Origin: Candidatus Sphingomonas colombiensis
GTDB taxonomy: Bacteria; Pseudomonadota; Alphaproteobacteria; Sphingomonadales; Sphingomonadaceae
Assembly: GCA_029202845.1 (NCBI GenBank)
Contig: CP119315.1
Span: 2,759,001 to 2,823,000 of the forward strand
Direction: 5' to 3'
DNA length: 64,000 nt
A program made the position numbers and the translations under genes. Position 1 is the first letter of the stretch, and the number at the start of each line of letters is the position of its first letter. Positions 25,003-32,702 of this stretch are shown here, piece by piece. Under the pieces are notes generated by a model. It saw only the letters and a list, made by a program, of their open reading frames with translations, was not told the origin of the DNA and did not search any database.

Positions 25003-26207
25003 CGACGCGCGCATTCATCGGTTTCGGCGGCCTCCGGCTGGTCGCGGACACGCAGGGCGATCCCGATGCGCCCGCCGTGCTGCTGGTGCACGGCGCTGGC
25101 CAGACGCGTGCGGTTTGGCGTGACGTCGCGACCGCGCTGGTCGCAGCGGGGCGGCGGGTCATTAACCTAGATTTGCGCGGACACGGCGATAGCGCGCGGC
25201 CAGCCGACCAGCGCTATGATCTGGAAGCCTATGTCGCGGACCTGCGAGCCGTGCTGGCGCAGCTTGAGTCGCGCCCGGTGGTAGTCGCCGCGTCGCTCGG
25301 CGGCTGGGTGGCGATGGTTGCGCTGGCGGGTGATGCTGCGACACTGGCGTCGGGCCTCGTACTCGCCGACCTGCCGCCGGACATCGACCCAGCGGCATCG
25401 CGTGCCGTGGCCGAGCGGTTGCGTGGGGTGGCGGGCGATTGGGATCCGTGTGCGCTGGAACAGATCGACGCAGGCGCCATGCCAGCTCTTCTCGCTGATG
25501 CCGCCGACGCGATCCGCGTGCCGGTGCTGTTCGTGCGTGGTGCTTCGAGTGATCTCGACACCCCGACGCAGGCCAGCGCCTTTGCGGCCCGGATCGCGGA
25601 TTGCGAATATGCCGAAGTCGATGCGGCAAGGTTGCTCGTCACGGCAGATCGCACGGATCAGTTCAACGCGCTGCTGCTCGACTTTCTCGAGCGCCGCCTG
25701 CCACGCGCCGCGCCCGAGTTTCGGCAGGGATCGGACGCACGAACCTTGCGCGATGCACTCGGGTGTTTCGCGACCGGAGTGACGGTGGTCACCGCGATCG
25801 CGCCGGATGGCACGCCGATCGGGCTGACCGCAAACAGCTTTACCTCGGTTAGTCTTGATCCGCCGTTGCTGCTCGTCTGCATCGCCAACGGCGCGGGCAG
25901 CGCGCCGGCACTGCGTGTTGCGGATCGGTTCTGCGTAAACGTATTGCAGATCGGCCAGCAACCCGCGTCGAACCGCTTCGCGGGCAAGGGCGAGGATCGT
26001 TTCGCCGCGACCGACTGGACAGGCGGAGAGAATGGCGCGCCGGTTCTCGCAGGATCGCTCTCGGCGTTCGAATGTACCCGCCATGCAGTGCACGAGGGCG
26101 GCGACCATTTCATCCTCGTCGGTCACGTCACACGCGCAACATTCGAGCCGCGCCGCGACCCATTACTTTATTTCCGCGGCAAATATCGCCGGCTGCATTT
26201 CGCTTGA
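24999..26207 (+). CDS. fusion: alpha/beta hydrolase-like domain + flavin reductase domain
   Basis: This 402-aa protein is one continuous frame from TTG 24999, which overlaps the GntR stop; GAGGGAG lies upstream. Residues 1 to about 235 form an alpha/beta hydrolase fold with HG at 31-32, DLRGHGDS, and the elbow AASLGGW with Ser99. At the position where the catalytic His is expected (...AARLLVTADRTDQF), alignment gives Leu212, so the hydrolase half may be inactive or altered. Residues from about 246 are a HpaC/NTAB-type flavin reductase: FATGVTVVTA, GLTANSFTSVSLDPPL and a terminal YFRGKYRRL. I know of no such standard fusion. Confidence 0.85.
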   Translation: MTTRAFIGFGGLRLVADTQGDPDAPAVLLVHGAGQTRAVWRDVATALVAAGRRVINLDLRGHGDSARPADQRYDLEAYVADLRAVLAQLESRPVVVAASLGGWVAMVALAGDAATLASGLVLADLPPDIDPAASRAVAERLRGVAGDWDPCALEQIDAGAMPALLADAADAIRVPVLFVRGASSDLDTPTQASAFAARIADCEYAEVDAARLLVTADRTDQFNALLLDFLERRLPRAAPEFRQGSDARTLRDALGCFATGVTVVTAIAPDGTPIGLTANSFTSVSLDPPLLLVCIANGAGSAPALRVADRFCVNVLQIGQQPASNRFAGKGEDRFAATDWTGGENGAPVLAGSLSAFECTRHAVHEGGDHFILVGHVTRATFEPRRDPLLYFRGKYRRLHFA

Positions 26208-26232
26208 GGCTGGACAAGCGCCGCCGAGCACA

Positions 26233-26251
26233 ATAACTAACCTAGTTATAT
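26233..26251. promoter_or_regulatory. shared operator motif with 7-3-7 dyad
   Basis: ATAACTA-ACC-TAGTTAT (26233-26249) is a perfect inverted repeat. ACCTAGTTATAT at 26240-26251 is identical to the TonB promoter copy. It lies 28 bp before the TTG start of the thiolase-like gene. Confidence 0.65.
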
Positions 26252-26278
26252 ACGTAGAATCGGATAGGAGAGGTCGCC

Positions 26279-27490
26279 TTGGTCTGGGTAAATCAGGACA
26301 AGTGTGCGATCGTGGGGGTCGGGGCGACGGACTATTATGTTCGTGGCAAGAGCTGGCCGCGCACGATCAATGACATGGCCGGGGAGGCGATCCTCAAGGC
26401 ATGCGCCGACGCCGGCATCAGTGTGCGTCAGATCGACGGCATCGCTTATTATTCCGGCGCGGGCGCGGGGTATCTCGACAAATTCGATACGGCTTCGCTC
26501 ATGGAGACGCTGGGGATTCCGCATGTGGGATTCTCTGCCTCGCTGACGAGCGGGGGAGGGGGGTGTCCTGGCGCGATCGGGCTCGCCACCGCCGGGCTGA
26601 TGAACGAGGATTGCACCTACACGGTCACGCTGATGGCGTTGCAGCAATTGCCGCAGCATCGCTTGGGCGTCGTGTTCGGGGCGAGCGCGCCCAATCCCGA
26701 GAATAGCTTCCTCCAGCCGTCGGGGCTGGTCGGTCCCGGTCATCTGATGAGCGTGCTCGCGCGGCGCCATATGCATCTTTACGGCACCACGCAGGATGCG
26801 TTCGGTGAGATCGTCATGGCGACGCGCGCCAACACCGCGAACCGTCCCAAGGCGGTGCGCAAGGCGCCGTTGACGAAAGAGGATTATGAGGCATCGCCGA
26901 TGCTGGCCGATCCCCTGCGACGGCTGGATTTTTGTCTCGAAACCGACGGCGCGGTAGCAGTGATCACAACGACGGCCGAACGCGCGCGCGATTGTCGCCA
27001 TCCGCCCGCGCTGGTTCACGGTTGCGCGCACGGGGGGACGCGGCGTTGGGGGCGGGCCTTCGCCTGGATGGGGATGCCCGATCCGGAATTCGCCTCGTCC
27101 GGCCACAAGTGGGTTGGTGACCGGCTGTGGGAGCAGACCGGGCTCAGCGCCGCGGACATGGATGTCGCGCTTCTCTACGATCATTTCTCGCCGATGGTCC
27201 TCATGCAGCTTGAGGATTATGGCTTCTGCGCCAAGGGTGAGGGCAACGACTACGTCCTCGCCGGCAAGGTGCGCTATGATGGCGGGCGCGGGGTCAACGG
27301 CGGCGTGCCGGTCAACACCCACGGCGGCAATCTCAACGAAGCTTATATCATTGGCATGACCCACATCGTGGAAGGGGTCGAGCAGGTGCGCGGCACCGCG
27401 ATCAATCAAGTCGATGACGCCGAATTCGCGCTGGTTAGCGGTGGACCGGCGTCTCTGCCGGTCAGCGGCATGGTTCTCAGGAGGGCATGA
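26279..27490 (+). CDS. thiolase-like protein, probable retro-aldolase subunit (Ltp2-like)
   Basis: This 403-aa protein starts at TTG 26279 behind AGGAGAGG. It has the thiolase fold, but the nucleophile loop reads SGGGGCPGAIGLATA (91-105), where the catalytic Cys of true thiolases aligns to Gly. The usual GGxLxxGHPxG histidine loop reads NTHGGNLNEAYIIG (346-359), with Tyr356 in its place. This pattern, followed at once by a DUF35 protein, matches Ltp2-type retro-aldolases of steroid side-chain degradation, which split a beta-hydroxyacyl-CoA. Tyr300 (YDHFSPM) may also be at the active site. The operon carries the shared operator. Confidence 0.8.
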   Translation: MVWVNQDKCAIVGVGATDYYVRGKSWPRTINDMAGEAILKACADAGISVRQIDGIAYYSGAGAGYLDKFDTASLMETLGIPHVGFSASLTSGGGGCPGAIGLATAGLMNEDCTYTVTLMALQQLPQHRLGVVFGASAPNPENSFLQPSGLVGPGHLMSVLARRHMHLYGTTQDAFGEIVMATRANTANRPKAVRKAPLTKEDYEASPMLADPLRRLDFCLETDGAVAVITTTAERARDCRHPPALVHGCAHGGTRRWGRAFAWMGMPDPEFASSGHKWVGDRLWEQTGLSAADMDVALLYDHFSPMVLMQLEDYGFCAKGEGNDYVLAGKVRYDGGRGVNGGVPVNTHGGNLNEAYIIGMTHIVEGVEQVRGTAINQVDDAEFALVSGGPASLPVSGMVLRRA

Positions 27491-27924
27491 TGACTTACGG
27501 CCCCGCACGCCTGTTACCGGGCGACGATATCCGCATTACCACCAACCCCGATACCGAGCCGTTCTGGGAGTCGGCGAAGGAGCGTCGGTTAACTGCGTGC
27601 CAGTGCGGCGCATGCGGTGCGTTTCGTATGCCACCGTCGCCTTACTGCCCGGAATGCCAGTCAACTGAAAAGAAGTGGCCGACGCTTAGCGGAACGGCCA
27701 CCGTCTTCAGCTTCGCGATCTGCAACAAGAATCCGAAGACCGGCGAGGATTATGTCTATGTCCCCGTGGTCGTCGATCTCGATGGGGCGCCGGGCGCGCG
27801 CCTCAATGCCAACGTAACCGGCTGCGATGCGGAAGACGTTTCGATCGGCATGAAGGTGGCGGTCGAATGGACGCCGATCGCCGACGGTTGGGTATTGCCA
27901 AACTTCCGGAAGGTGCCGGCATGA
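27487..27924 (+). CDS. DUF35 / OB-fold protein with zinc ribbon
   Basis: This 145-aa protein overlaps the thiolase-like gene by ATGA. It has the rubredoxin-like zinc ribbon CQCGACGAFRMPPSPYCPEC followed by an OB-fold (TVFSFAICNK, then VYVPVVVDLDG). Such acyl-CoA-binding partners are obligate for Ltp2-type aldolases, where a DUF35 domain gates the acyl-CoA. Here it is free-standing rather than fused to a MaoC domain. The pair therefore most likely forms one retro-aldolase. Confidence 0.85.
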   Translation: MMTYGPARLLPGDDIRITTNPDTEPFWESAKERRLTACQCGACGAFRMPPSPYCPECQSTEKKWPTLSGTATVFSFAICNKNPKTGEDYVYVPVVVDLDGAPGARLNANVTGCDAEDVSIGMKVAVEWTPIADGWVLPNFRKVPA

Positions 27925-29222
27925 CATATCCTGAAGTACTCGAACCGATCGAGCAGGCGACCCGCGCGGAGCTCGATGCGCATCAGGAGGCGGCGCTGGC
28001 GGCGATCACGCGGCATGCTTTCGAGAATGCGCCGCTGATCCGCCAGCAATGGGACGCGGCCGGTGTCACGCCCTCGGCGATCAAGTCGATGGCGGACTTT
28101 GTGGCGAAGGTACCGTTGATCGACAAGGACGATGTGCGGCGCTTTCGCGACGCGCACAACGATCCCTCCGGCGGGATGGGCAAGCTGCTGCCCGGCGAAA
28201 CCATGTCGATCGGCACGACCAGCGGTACGACCGGCGATCCGACGCCTGTGCCAAACTGGATCGTCGCGCCGAGCGAGGTGGGCTATTCGCGCGATATTTG
28301 GCACATCGGCGCGCGGCCGGGTGATTTCCTTACCCACATGTTGTTTACCTTTCGGGGAGGGCATCGCCGGCGCGGGAACGCGCAGCTCGGCATTGCCGAA
28401 ATCTGTTACTCGATCGCGCCGGAGGAAGTCGCGCGTGCGGTTGATGGCTCGCTGCGTTTCCGCCCTACGGTCTGGTCGATGTGTTCTACCCCGGTGCTGC
28501 TGATGCTCGAGGGGTATTTCGAGAAGACCGGGGTCGATCCCCGTGACGTGTTCTCGAGCTACAAGGGCGCGATCTTCGGCGGTGAGCCGCTTTCCGGCAG
28601 GCTGAAAGCGCTGACCGAGAGTTGGGGTTTCGAGATGTTCGAAACGACCAGTCTCGGCGATGTCGCGGGCGCGACCGAGTGTCGGATGCACGATGGCTTC
28701 CACGCCTATGAGGATATCGCCTTCATCGAGGCGATCGACCCGGTTACGCGTGAACCGGTGCCGGACGGGCAGATCGGCGAGCTGGTTGTCACGACGCTGA
28801 TCGATCGGATGACCCCACTGATCCGCTACGCGACTGGTGATCTGGCGATTATTGACCGTCGCCCTTGCGGCTGCGGTCGTAATCATGCGCGGTTCAAGGT
28901 TCTTGGCCGCGCGAGCGACCAGATTCTTGTCGAGGGCCGCTCGATCCTGCCGCGCGAGATCATGGGATTGGTCGAAATCCATAGCGAGACACGGGGCGCG
29001 CTGTTCCAGATCGTCCGTACAGACCGCGAGATGGATACGCTGCGCCTGCGCGTCGGCTACGACACCGCGCGGCTGGGCTGTACCGAGAATGCATTGCGCC
29101 TGCGCCTTCACGATCAGATTGCAACTGCGCTCGGCGTTCCGCTCGCGATCGAACTGATCGATGAGCAGGAGCTTCTCAAGCTCGGCCCCCCTCACAAAAT
29201 TCCCCGGGTGACGAAGGCATAA
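27921..29222 (+). CDS. phenylacetate-CoA-ligase-like adenylate-forming enzyme
   Basis: This 433-aa PaaK-type ligase overlaps the DUF35 gene by ATGA. Visible are the P-loop TTSGTTGDPTPV, FGGEPLSGR, FETTSLGDVAGATECR, RYATGDLAIIDR and the cysteine/histidine cluster CGCGRNH, which is typical of PaaK. The C-terminal domain ends with LLKLGPPHKIPRV, where a Lys follows GPP in the usual position. It should form an acyl-CoA from an acid of the pathway. A 223-aa relative of part of this fold follows directly. Confidence 0.85.
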   Translation: MTYPEVLEPIEQATRAELDAHQEAALAAITRHAFENAPLIRQQWDAAGVTPSAIKSMADFVAKVPLIDKDDVRRFRDAHNDPSGGMGKLLPGETMSIGTTSGTTGDPTPVPNWIVAPSEVGYSRDIWHIGARPGDFLTHMLFTFRGGHRRRGNAQLGIAEICYSIAPEEVARAVDGSLRFRPTVWSMCSTPVLLMLEGYFEKTGVDPRDVFSSYKGAIFGGEPLSGRLKALTESWGFEMFETTSLGDVAGATECRMHDGFHAYEDIAFIEAIDPVTREPVPDGQIGELVVTTLIDRMTPLIRYATGDLAIIDRRPCGCGRNHARFKVLGRASDQILVEGRSILPREIMGLVEIHSETRGALFQIVRTDREMDTLRLRVGYDTARLGCTENALRLRLHDQIATALGVPLAIELIDEQELLKLGPPHKIPRVTKA

Positions 29223-29224
29223 CC

Positions 29225-29896
29225 ATGACTCAGCAACGTCCAGATGTCGTCGGCTGCTATTATGTTGACGACAAACCAGAATTCTTTCCCGCGCGGTTCG
29301 ACGAACTGGAACGGCAGGCGGTCGGGATGGCGCGGTTGATCCAGTCGTTCTTCTTCGCGCCAGGCAGTGTGATCCTCACGGTTTCGTCGGTCGGCGAGGT
29401 GGTGCAATTCGCTGCGTTCGAAAAGGCGATCCAGATTACCGGCCATTACGGCACCAATGCGGAGGCGAGCATGTTCGACGCGGGGCGCGTCGAAGCAATT
29501 TGCCGTCAGTTCGAGCCGGTCGGTATATTTGGCGTAGGCCAGGCGACGCTCGAAGGCCTCAAGATGTTCGGGCACGATCCCGCGAAGGTATTTGCCGGGC
29601 GCGTCGTCTGGGCGCGGCCTGACGCGGTCGAAAGCCTGTCACGTATCGATGGCATCGATCTGCGGCGGATTGTCATACTGGGGCCAACGATCGCGTTCGA
29701 GTGTGCCAATGGAGGGCTTCATTATCCCTCACGCGACTGGACGCTCGAGGGTGACCCGACATTGACGATTTCGTCGCGAATGCCGCGCATCACGCCACTC
29801 GATCGAGTGGATACCGGCGTTGCCGGCAAGGTGTCGTCGATGCCATGCGCCTGTGGCGCACGCGACCTGACTATTGTGCTGGATGGCGCAGCATGA
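29225..29896 (+). CDS. uncharacterised protein, partial PaaK-like fold
   Basis: This 223-aa protein starts 2 bp after the PaaK-like ligase and overlaps the next ligase by ATGA. I do not recognise a named family. Its sequence looks like the middle and end of an adenylate-forming enzyme: residues 30-115 resemble the core helices around the AMP site, and the C-terminus RVDTGVAGKVSSMPCACGAR resembles the hinge plus CxCG cluster of PaaK-type ligases. The P-loop SGTTG, the A10 lysine and the C-terminal domain are missing. It could be a non-catalytic partner of the PaaK-like ligase. It seems intact, not decayed. Confidence 0.6.
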   Translation: MTQQRPDVVGCYYVDDKPEFFPARFDELERQAVGMARLIQSFFFAPGSVILTVSSVGEVVQFAAFEKAIQITGHYGTNAEASMFDAGRVEAICRQFEPVGIFGVGQATLEGLKMFGHDPAKVFAGRVVWARPDAVESLSRIDGIDLRRIVILGPTIAFECANGGLHYPSRDWTLEGDPTLTISSRMPRITPLDRVDTGVAGKVSSMPCACGARDLTIVLDGAA

Positions 29897-31452
29897 CGCA
29901 GCACGCCGCGCTCGCGCCCTATGCGTCGGTCCATCCTTACGGCCTGGGCGATCTGCTCCACGAACAAGCGCGCAGCCGCCCGACGATGCCGGCGGTTATC
30001 GATGGCGATCACCGCTTCACCTATGCCGAATTCCACGAGCGGGTGAACCGCCTCGCAGGCGTTCTTCGCGCCAAAGGGGTGGTGAAGGGCGACCGGATTT
30101 TGTGGCTCGGGCAGAATAGCTTCCGGGTGCTGGAAGCGTTGCTGGCATCGGCGCGTGTCGGCGCGATCTTCTGCCCGGCGAACTGGCGCTGGTCGGTCGA
30201 GGAAATCGCCTTCGCACTCGACGATTTCGATCCCAAGGTCGTCTTCTGGCAAGAGGCGGAGGTTGGCACCAACATGCGCGCCGCGCGCGCCGGCTGGACC
30301 AGCCCGAACGGCAATTGGATTTGCCACGATGGTTGCCCGGGCGAGGACGAATATGAGGCGCTGATGGCAGCCGCCGATGTCGCCGCCGATTTCGACCCGG
30401 TTGAAACATCGACACCGCTGCTGGCCGTTTACACCGCCGGCTTTTCCGGGCGACCCGGTGCGGCGCTGCTGAGCCATGAATCGCTGATCATCATGTCGTG
30501 GCAGGGCATGATGGGGCAGGCTATCAATGAGGATAGCGCTTATCTCGTTTCGGGGCCGATGTTCCATGTCGGCGTGATGATGGGGACGCTGGGGACGTTT
30601 CTCGCGGGCGGCCGGAATGTGTTCGTCGCGCGCGTCGATCCGGCTGAACTGCTCGAGAGCATCGCCGCGAACCGTGTCACTCATGCCTTCATCGCACCCC
30701 CGACGATCGCGCAGATGCGCGCGGCCAATGCCGATGGACGCTATGATGTCTCCTCGTTGTTCGCCGATCCGCAGATGAGCGATTATCGGATCCCGCTGGT
30801 GATGCCCGCCCATGCGCCGTCGATGAAGAAGATGGGTGGGTATGGGCAGACCGAAATCGGTGGCTTGTCGTCGGTCCTGTGGATGGGGGGAACCGGTGCG
30901 GGGCGCGCAGTGCCTTTCGTCCAGTTCATGATCGCCGATGATGACGGGGAGGAAGTCCCGCACGGAGAAGCCGGCGAGATTTGTGCACGCGGCCCGCTGG
31001 TGATGTGCGGCTATTGGAATCGACCGGAGGAGAACGCTCGCCGGGTGGTAAACGGCTGGCATCGTACCAACGATCTCGGTCGGCGCGCGCCCGATGGTAG
31101 TCTGATCTTCGTCGGGCCGAAGACGGCGATGATCAAGACCGGCATCGAGAACGTCTATCCTGCGGAGGTCGAAAATTGCCTGCGTGGTCACGAAGGCGTC
31201 GCGGACGTGTGCGTGATCGGCGTGCCCGATCCGACCTGGGATCAGAACATCAAGGCTATCATCGTGCGCAAGCCCGATACCGCGCACGATGCGGAATCGT
31301 TCATCGCGCATTGCCGCGAGCGGATGGCGAGCTACAAGAAACCGAAAATCGTCGAATTCGCCGATAGCCTGCCGCGCACGGCAGCCGGGTTTGTAGACCG
31401 CGCAGCTGTCGATACGGCTTATGGCGGGGGCGGCTACCCCAAGGTCGGTTGA
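29893..31452 (+). CDS. acyl-CoA synthetase-like protein with altered catalytic motifs
   Basis: This 519-aa ANL-superfamily protein has the overall ligase architecture: YTAGFSGRPGAALLSH as the P-loop, GYGQTEIGG, a hinge TNDLGRRAPDGSLIFVG and NVYPAEVE. The P-loop lacks the usual SGTTGxPKG lysine. The end of the protein reads LPRTAAGFVDRAAVD, where the A10 lysine of PRTxxGK is Phe. Some acyl-CoA synthetases that act on branched or steroid acids deviate here, but loss of the lysine usually impairs adenylation. It may hydrolyse, transfer or only do the thioester half-reaction. It is the last gene of the retro-aldolase operon. Confidence 0.85.
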   Translation: MTQHAALAPYASVHPYGLGDLLHEQARSRPTMPAVIDGDHRFTYAEFHERVNRLAGVLRAKGVVKGDRILWLGQNSFRVLEALLASARVGAIFCPANWRWSVEEIAFALDDFDPKVVFWQEAEVGTNMRAARAGWTSPNGNWICHDGCPGEDEYEALMAAADVAADFDPVETSTPLLAVYTAGFSGRPGAALLSHESLIIMSWQGMMGQAINEDSAYLVSGPMFHVGVMMGTLGTFLAGGRNVFVARVDPAELLESIAANRVTHAFIAPPTIAQMRAANADGRYDVSSLFADPQMSDYRIPLVMPAHAPSMKKMGGYGQTEIGGLSSVLWMGGTGAGRAVPFVQFMIADDDGEEVPHGEAGEICARGPLVMCGYWNRPEENARRVVNGWHRTNDLGRRAPDGSLIFVGPKTAMIKTGIENVYPAEVENCLRGHEGVADVCVIGVPDPTWDQNIKAIIVRKPDTAHDAESFIAHCRERMASYKKPKIVEFADSLPRTAAGFVDRAAVDTAYGGGGYPKVG

Positions 31453-31455
31453 TAC

Positions 31456-31486
31456 GGGGGGCGGTTGAATCGCTTCACCGCCCCCC
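31456..31486. terminator. bidirectional terminator between convergent operons
   Basis: GGGGGGCGGT (31456-31465) and ACCGCCCCCC (31477-31486) are perfect 10-bp arms around an 11-nt loop, between the stops of convergent genes at 31452 and 31497. Confidence 0.7.
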
Positions 31487-31496
31487 TGTACCTCGC

Positions 31497-32702
31497 TCAG
31501 GCCGGGATGGCGTTGAACGGCACCGCCTTGTCCGGCCGATGATCCTGCGGCAGGCCAAGGATCTTCTCTGCGATCGTGTTGAGCAGCATCTCGTCCGCAC
31601 CGCCCGCGATCCGGCCGGTCGGCGCGTTCATCCAGCTCGCCGCCCAGTCTTCTTTCACCAGCGCGTGTTCGTCGTAGGACAATGCTGCCGGCCCCTGAAG
31701 GTCGATCGCCAGTTCGGAAAGGCGCTGGCGCGAACGAACCGAGACGAGCTTGTTGAGCGATCCTTCCGGGCCCGGCTCCATCCCCGCCTGCATCATCAGC
31801 ATCGCGCGTGCGGTGATTGCGTCGAGCGCTGTGCGCATCGCGTAATTGCGCGCAATCGCCGAACGGATACGCCCATCCTCGATCGCAGGTTTGCCGTTGA
31901 TCTCGACCGATTTCGCGAGGTCGATGAACAGATCGAGATGCGGGCCGAACCCGGCGCTGTCGGTGGCGACGTAGCGCTCGATCATCAGGGTCGCCATCGC
32001 TACCGCGAAGCCACCACCGACCGGGCTCATGCGATGGCCGTCATCGAGGCGCACATCGTCGAAGAACACCTCGTTGACGTGGCTATCGCCGCCGGCGAGC
32101 TTGATCGGCCGGACGGAGACGCCAGGCGCCTTCATGTCGACCCAGAAATAGGTGAGGCCCTTGTGCTTGGGCACGGTGGGATCGGTGCGGGCAACGATCA
32201 CGCCATAATCGCTATATTGCGCCCAGCTTGTCCAAAGCTTCTGACCGTTGAGTTTCCAGCCGTTGCCATCCTGCTCGGCGCGCAGCCGGAGGCCGGCGAG
32301 GTCTGATCCGCCCGCCGGTTCGGAGAAGAGCTGACACCAGATTTCCTCGCCCCTCAGTGCGGCGATCGTGCGCTCACGGGCGAAATCCTTGTCGCCGCCG
32401 AAGCGTTGCAGGATCGGGACCGGCATGCCCAGCGAAATGCCAAAATAGGCCGTCGGCATGCCGAACGGCATTTCCTCGGTGTCGAAGGCGACCTTTTCGA
32501 TATGCGAGAGGCCTTGCCCACCCATTTCGACCGGCCAGTTGATCCCGGCATAGCCCGCCTCGTATTTCGCGCGCTGATAACGGCGGCCGAGTGCGAGATC
32601 ATCCTCCACCGAAAGGCCGCGGCGCGCATCCTTGCCGAACTCCCCGGCGATCGAGGTGAGCCATTCGCGCGCCTGTGTGCGATAAGTATCGATATCGGTC
32701 AC
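31497..32702 (-). CDS. acyl-CoA dehydrogenase, long subunit (pair A)
   Basis: This 401-aa flavoenzyme has the ACAD signature WCQLFSEPAGGSDLAGL and NGQKLWTSWAQYSDYG. The usual YEGT base is not present; the corresponding stretch is RIAGGADEMLLN. An internal ERY motif (MIERYVATDSAG) may supply the catalytic Glu, as in isovaleryl-CoA-type enzymes (inference). Its start overlaps the stop of the short partner (ATGA at 32699-32702), as in ChsE-type alpha2beta2 enzymes, where two half-competent subunits make one active dehydrogenase. Confidence 0.9.
   Translation of the reverse strand: MTDIDTYRTQAREWLTSIAGEFGKDARRGLSVEDDLALGRRYQRAKYEAGYAGINWPVEMGGQGLSHIEKVAFDTEEMPFGMPTAYFGISLGMPVPILQRFGGDKDFARERTIAALRGEEIWCQLFSEPAGGSDLAGLRLRAEQDGNGWKLNGQKLWTSWAQYSDYGVIVARTDPTVPKHKGLTYFWVDMKAPGVSVRPIKLAGGDSHVNEVFFDDVRLDDGHRMSPVGGGFAVAMATLMIERYVATDSAGFGPHLDLFIDLAKSVEINGKPAIEDGRIRSAIARNYAMRTALDAITARAMLMMQAGMEPGPEGSLNKLVSVRSRQRLSELAIDLQGPAALSYDEHALVKEDWAASWMNAPTGRIAGGADEMLLNTIAEKILGLPQDHRPDKAVPFNAIPA

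Noticed and set aside
26246..27508. 420-codon reverse frame opposite the thiolase-like gene
   Set aside because: Antisense to a gene with fold motifs and operon coupling; the translation has no recognisable domain.
27756..29195. 479-codon reverse frame opposite the PaaK-like ligase
   Set aside because: Low-complexity translation rich in Arg, Asp and His; the forward frame has clear ligase motifs.
29722..31311. 529-codon reverse frame opposite the 29893 ligase-like gene
   Set aside because: Same pattern of antisense artefact; no family motifs and no ribosome-binding site.
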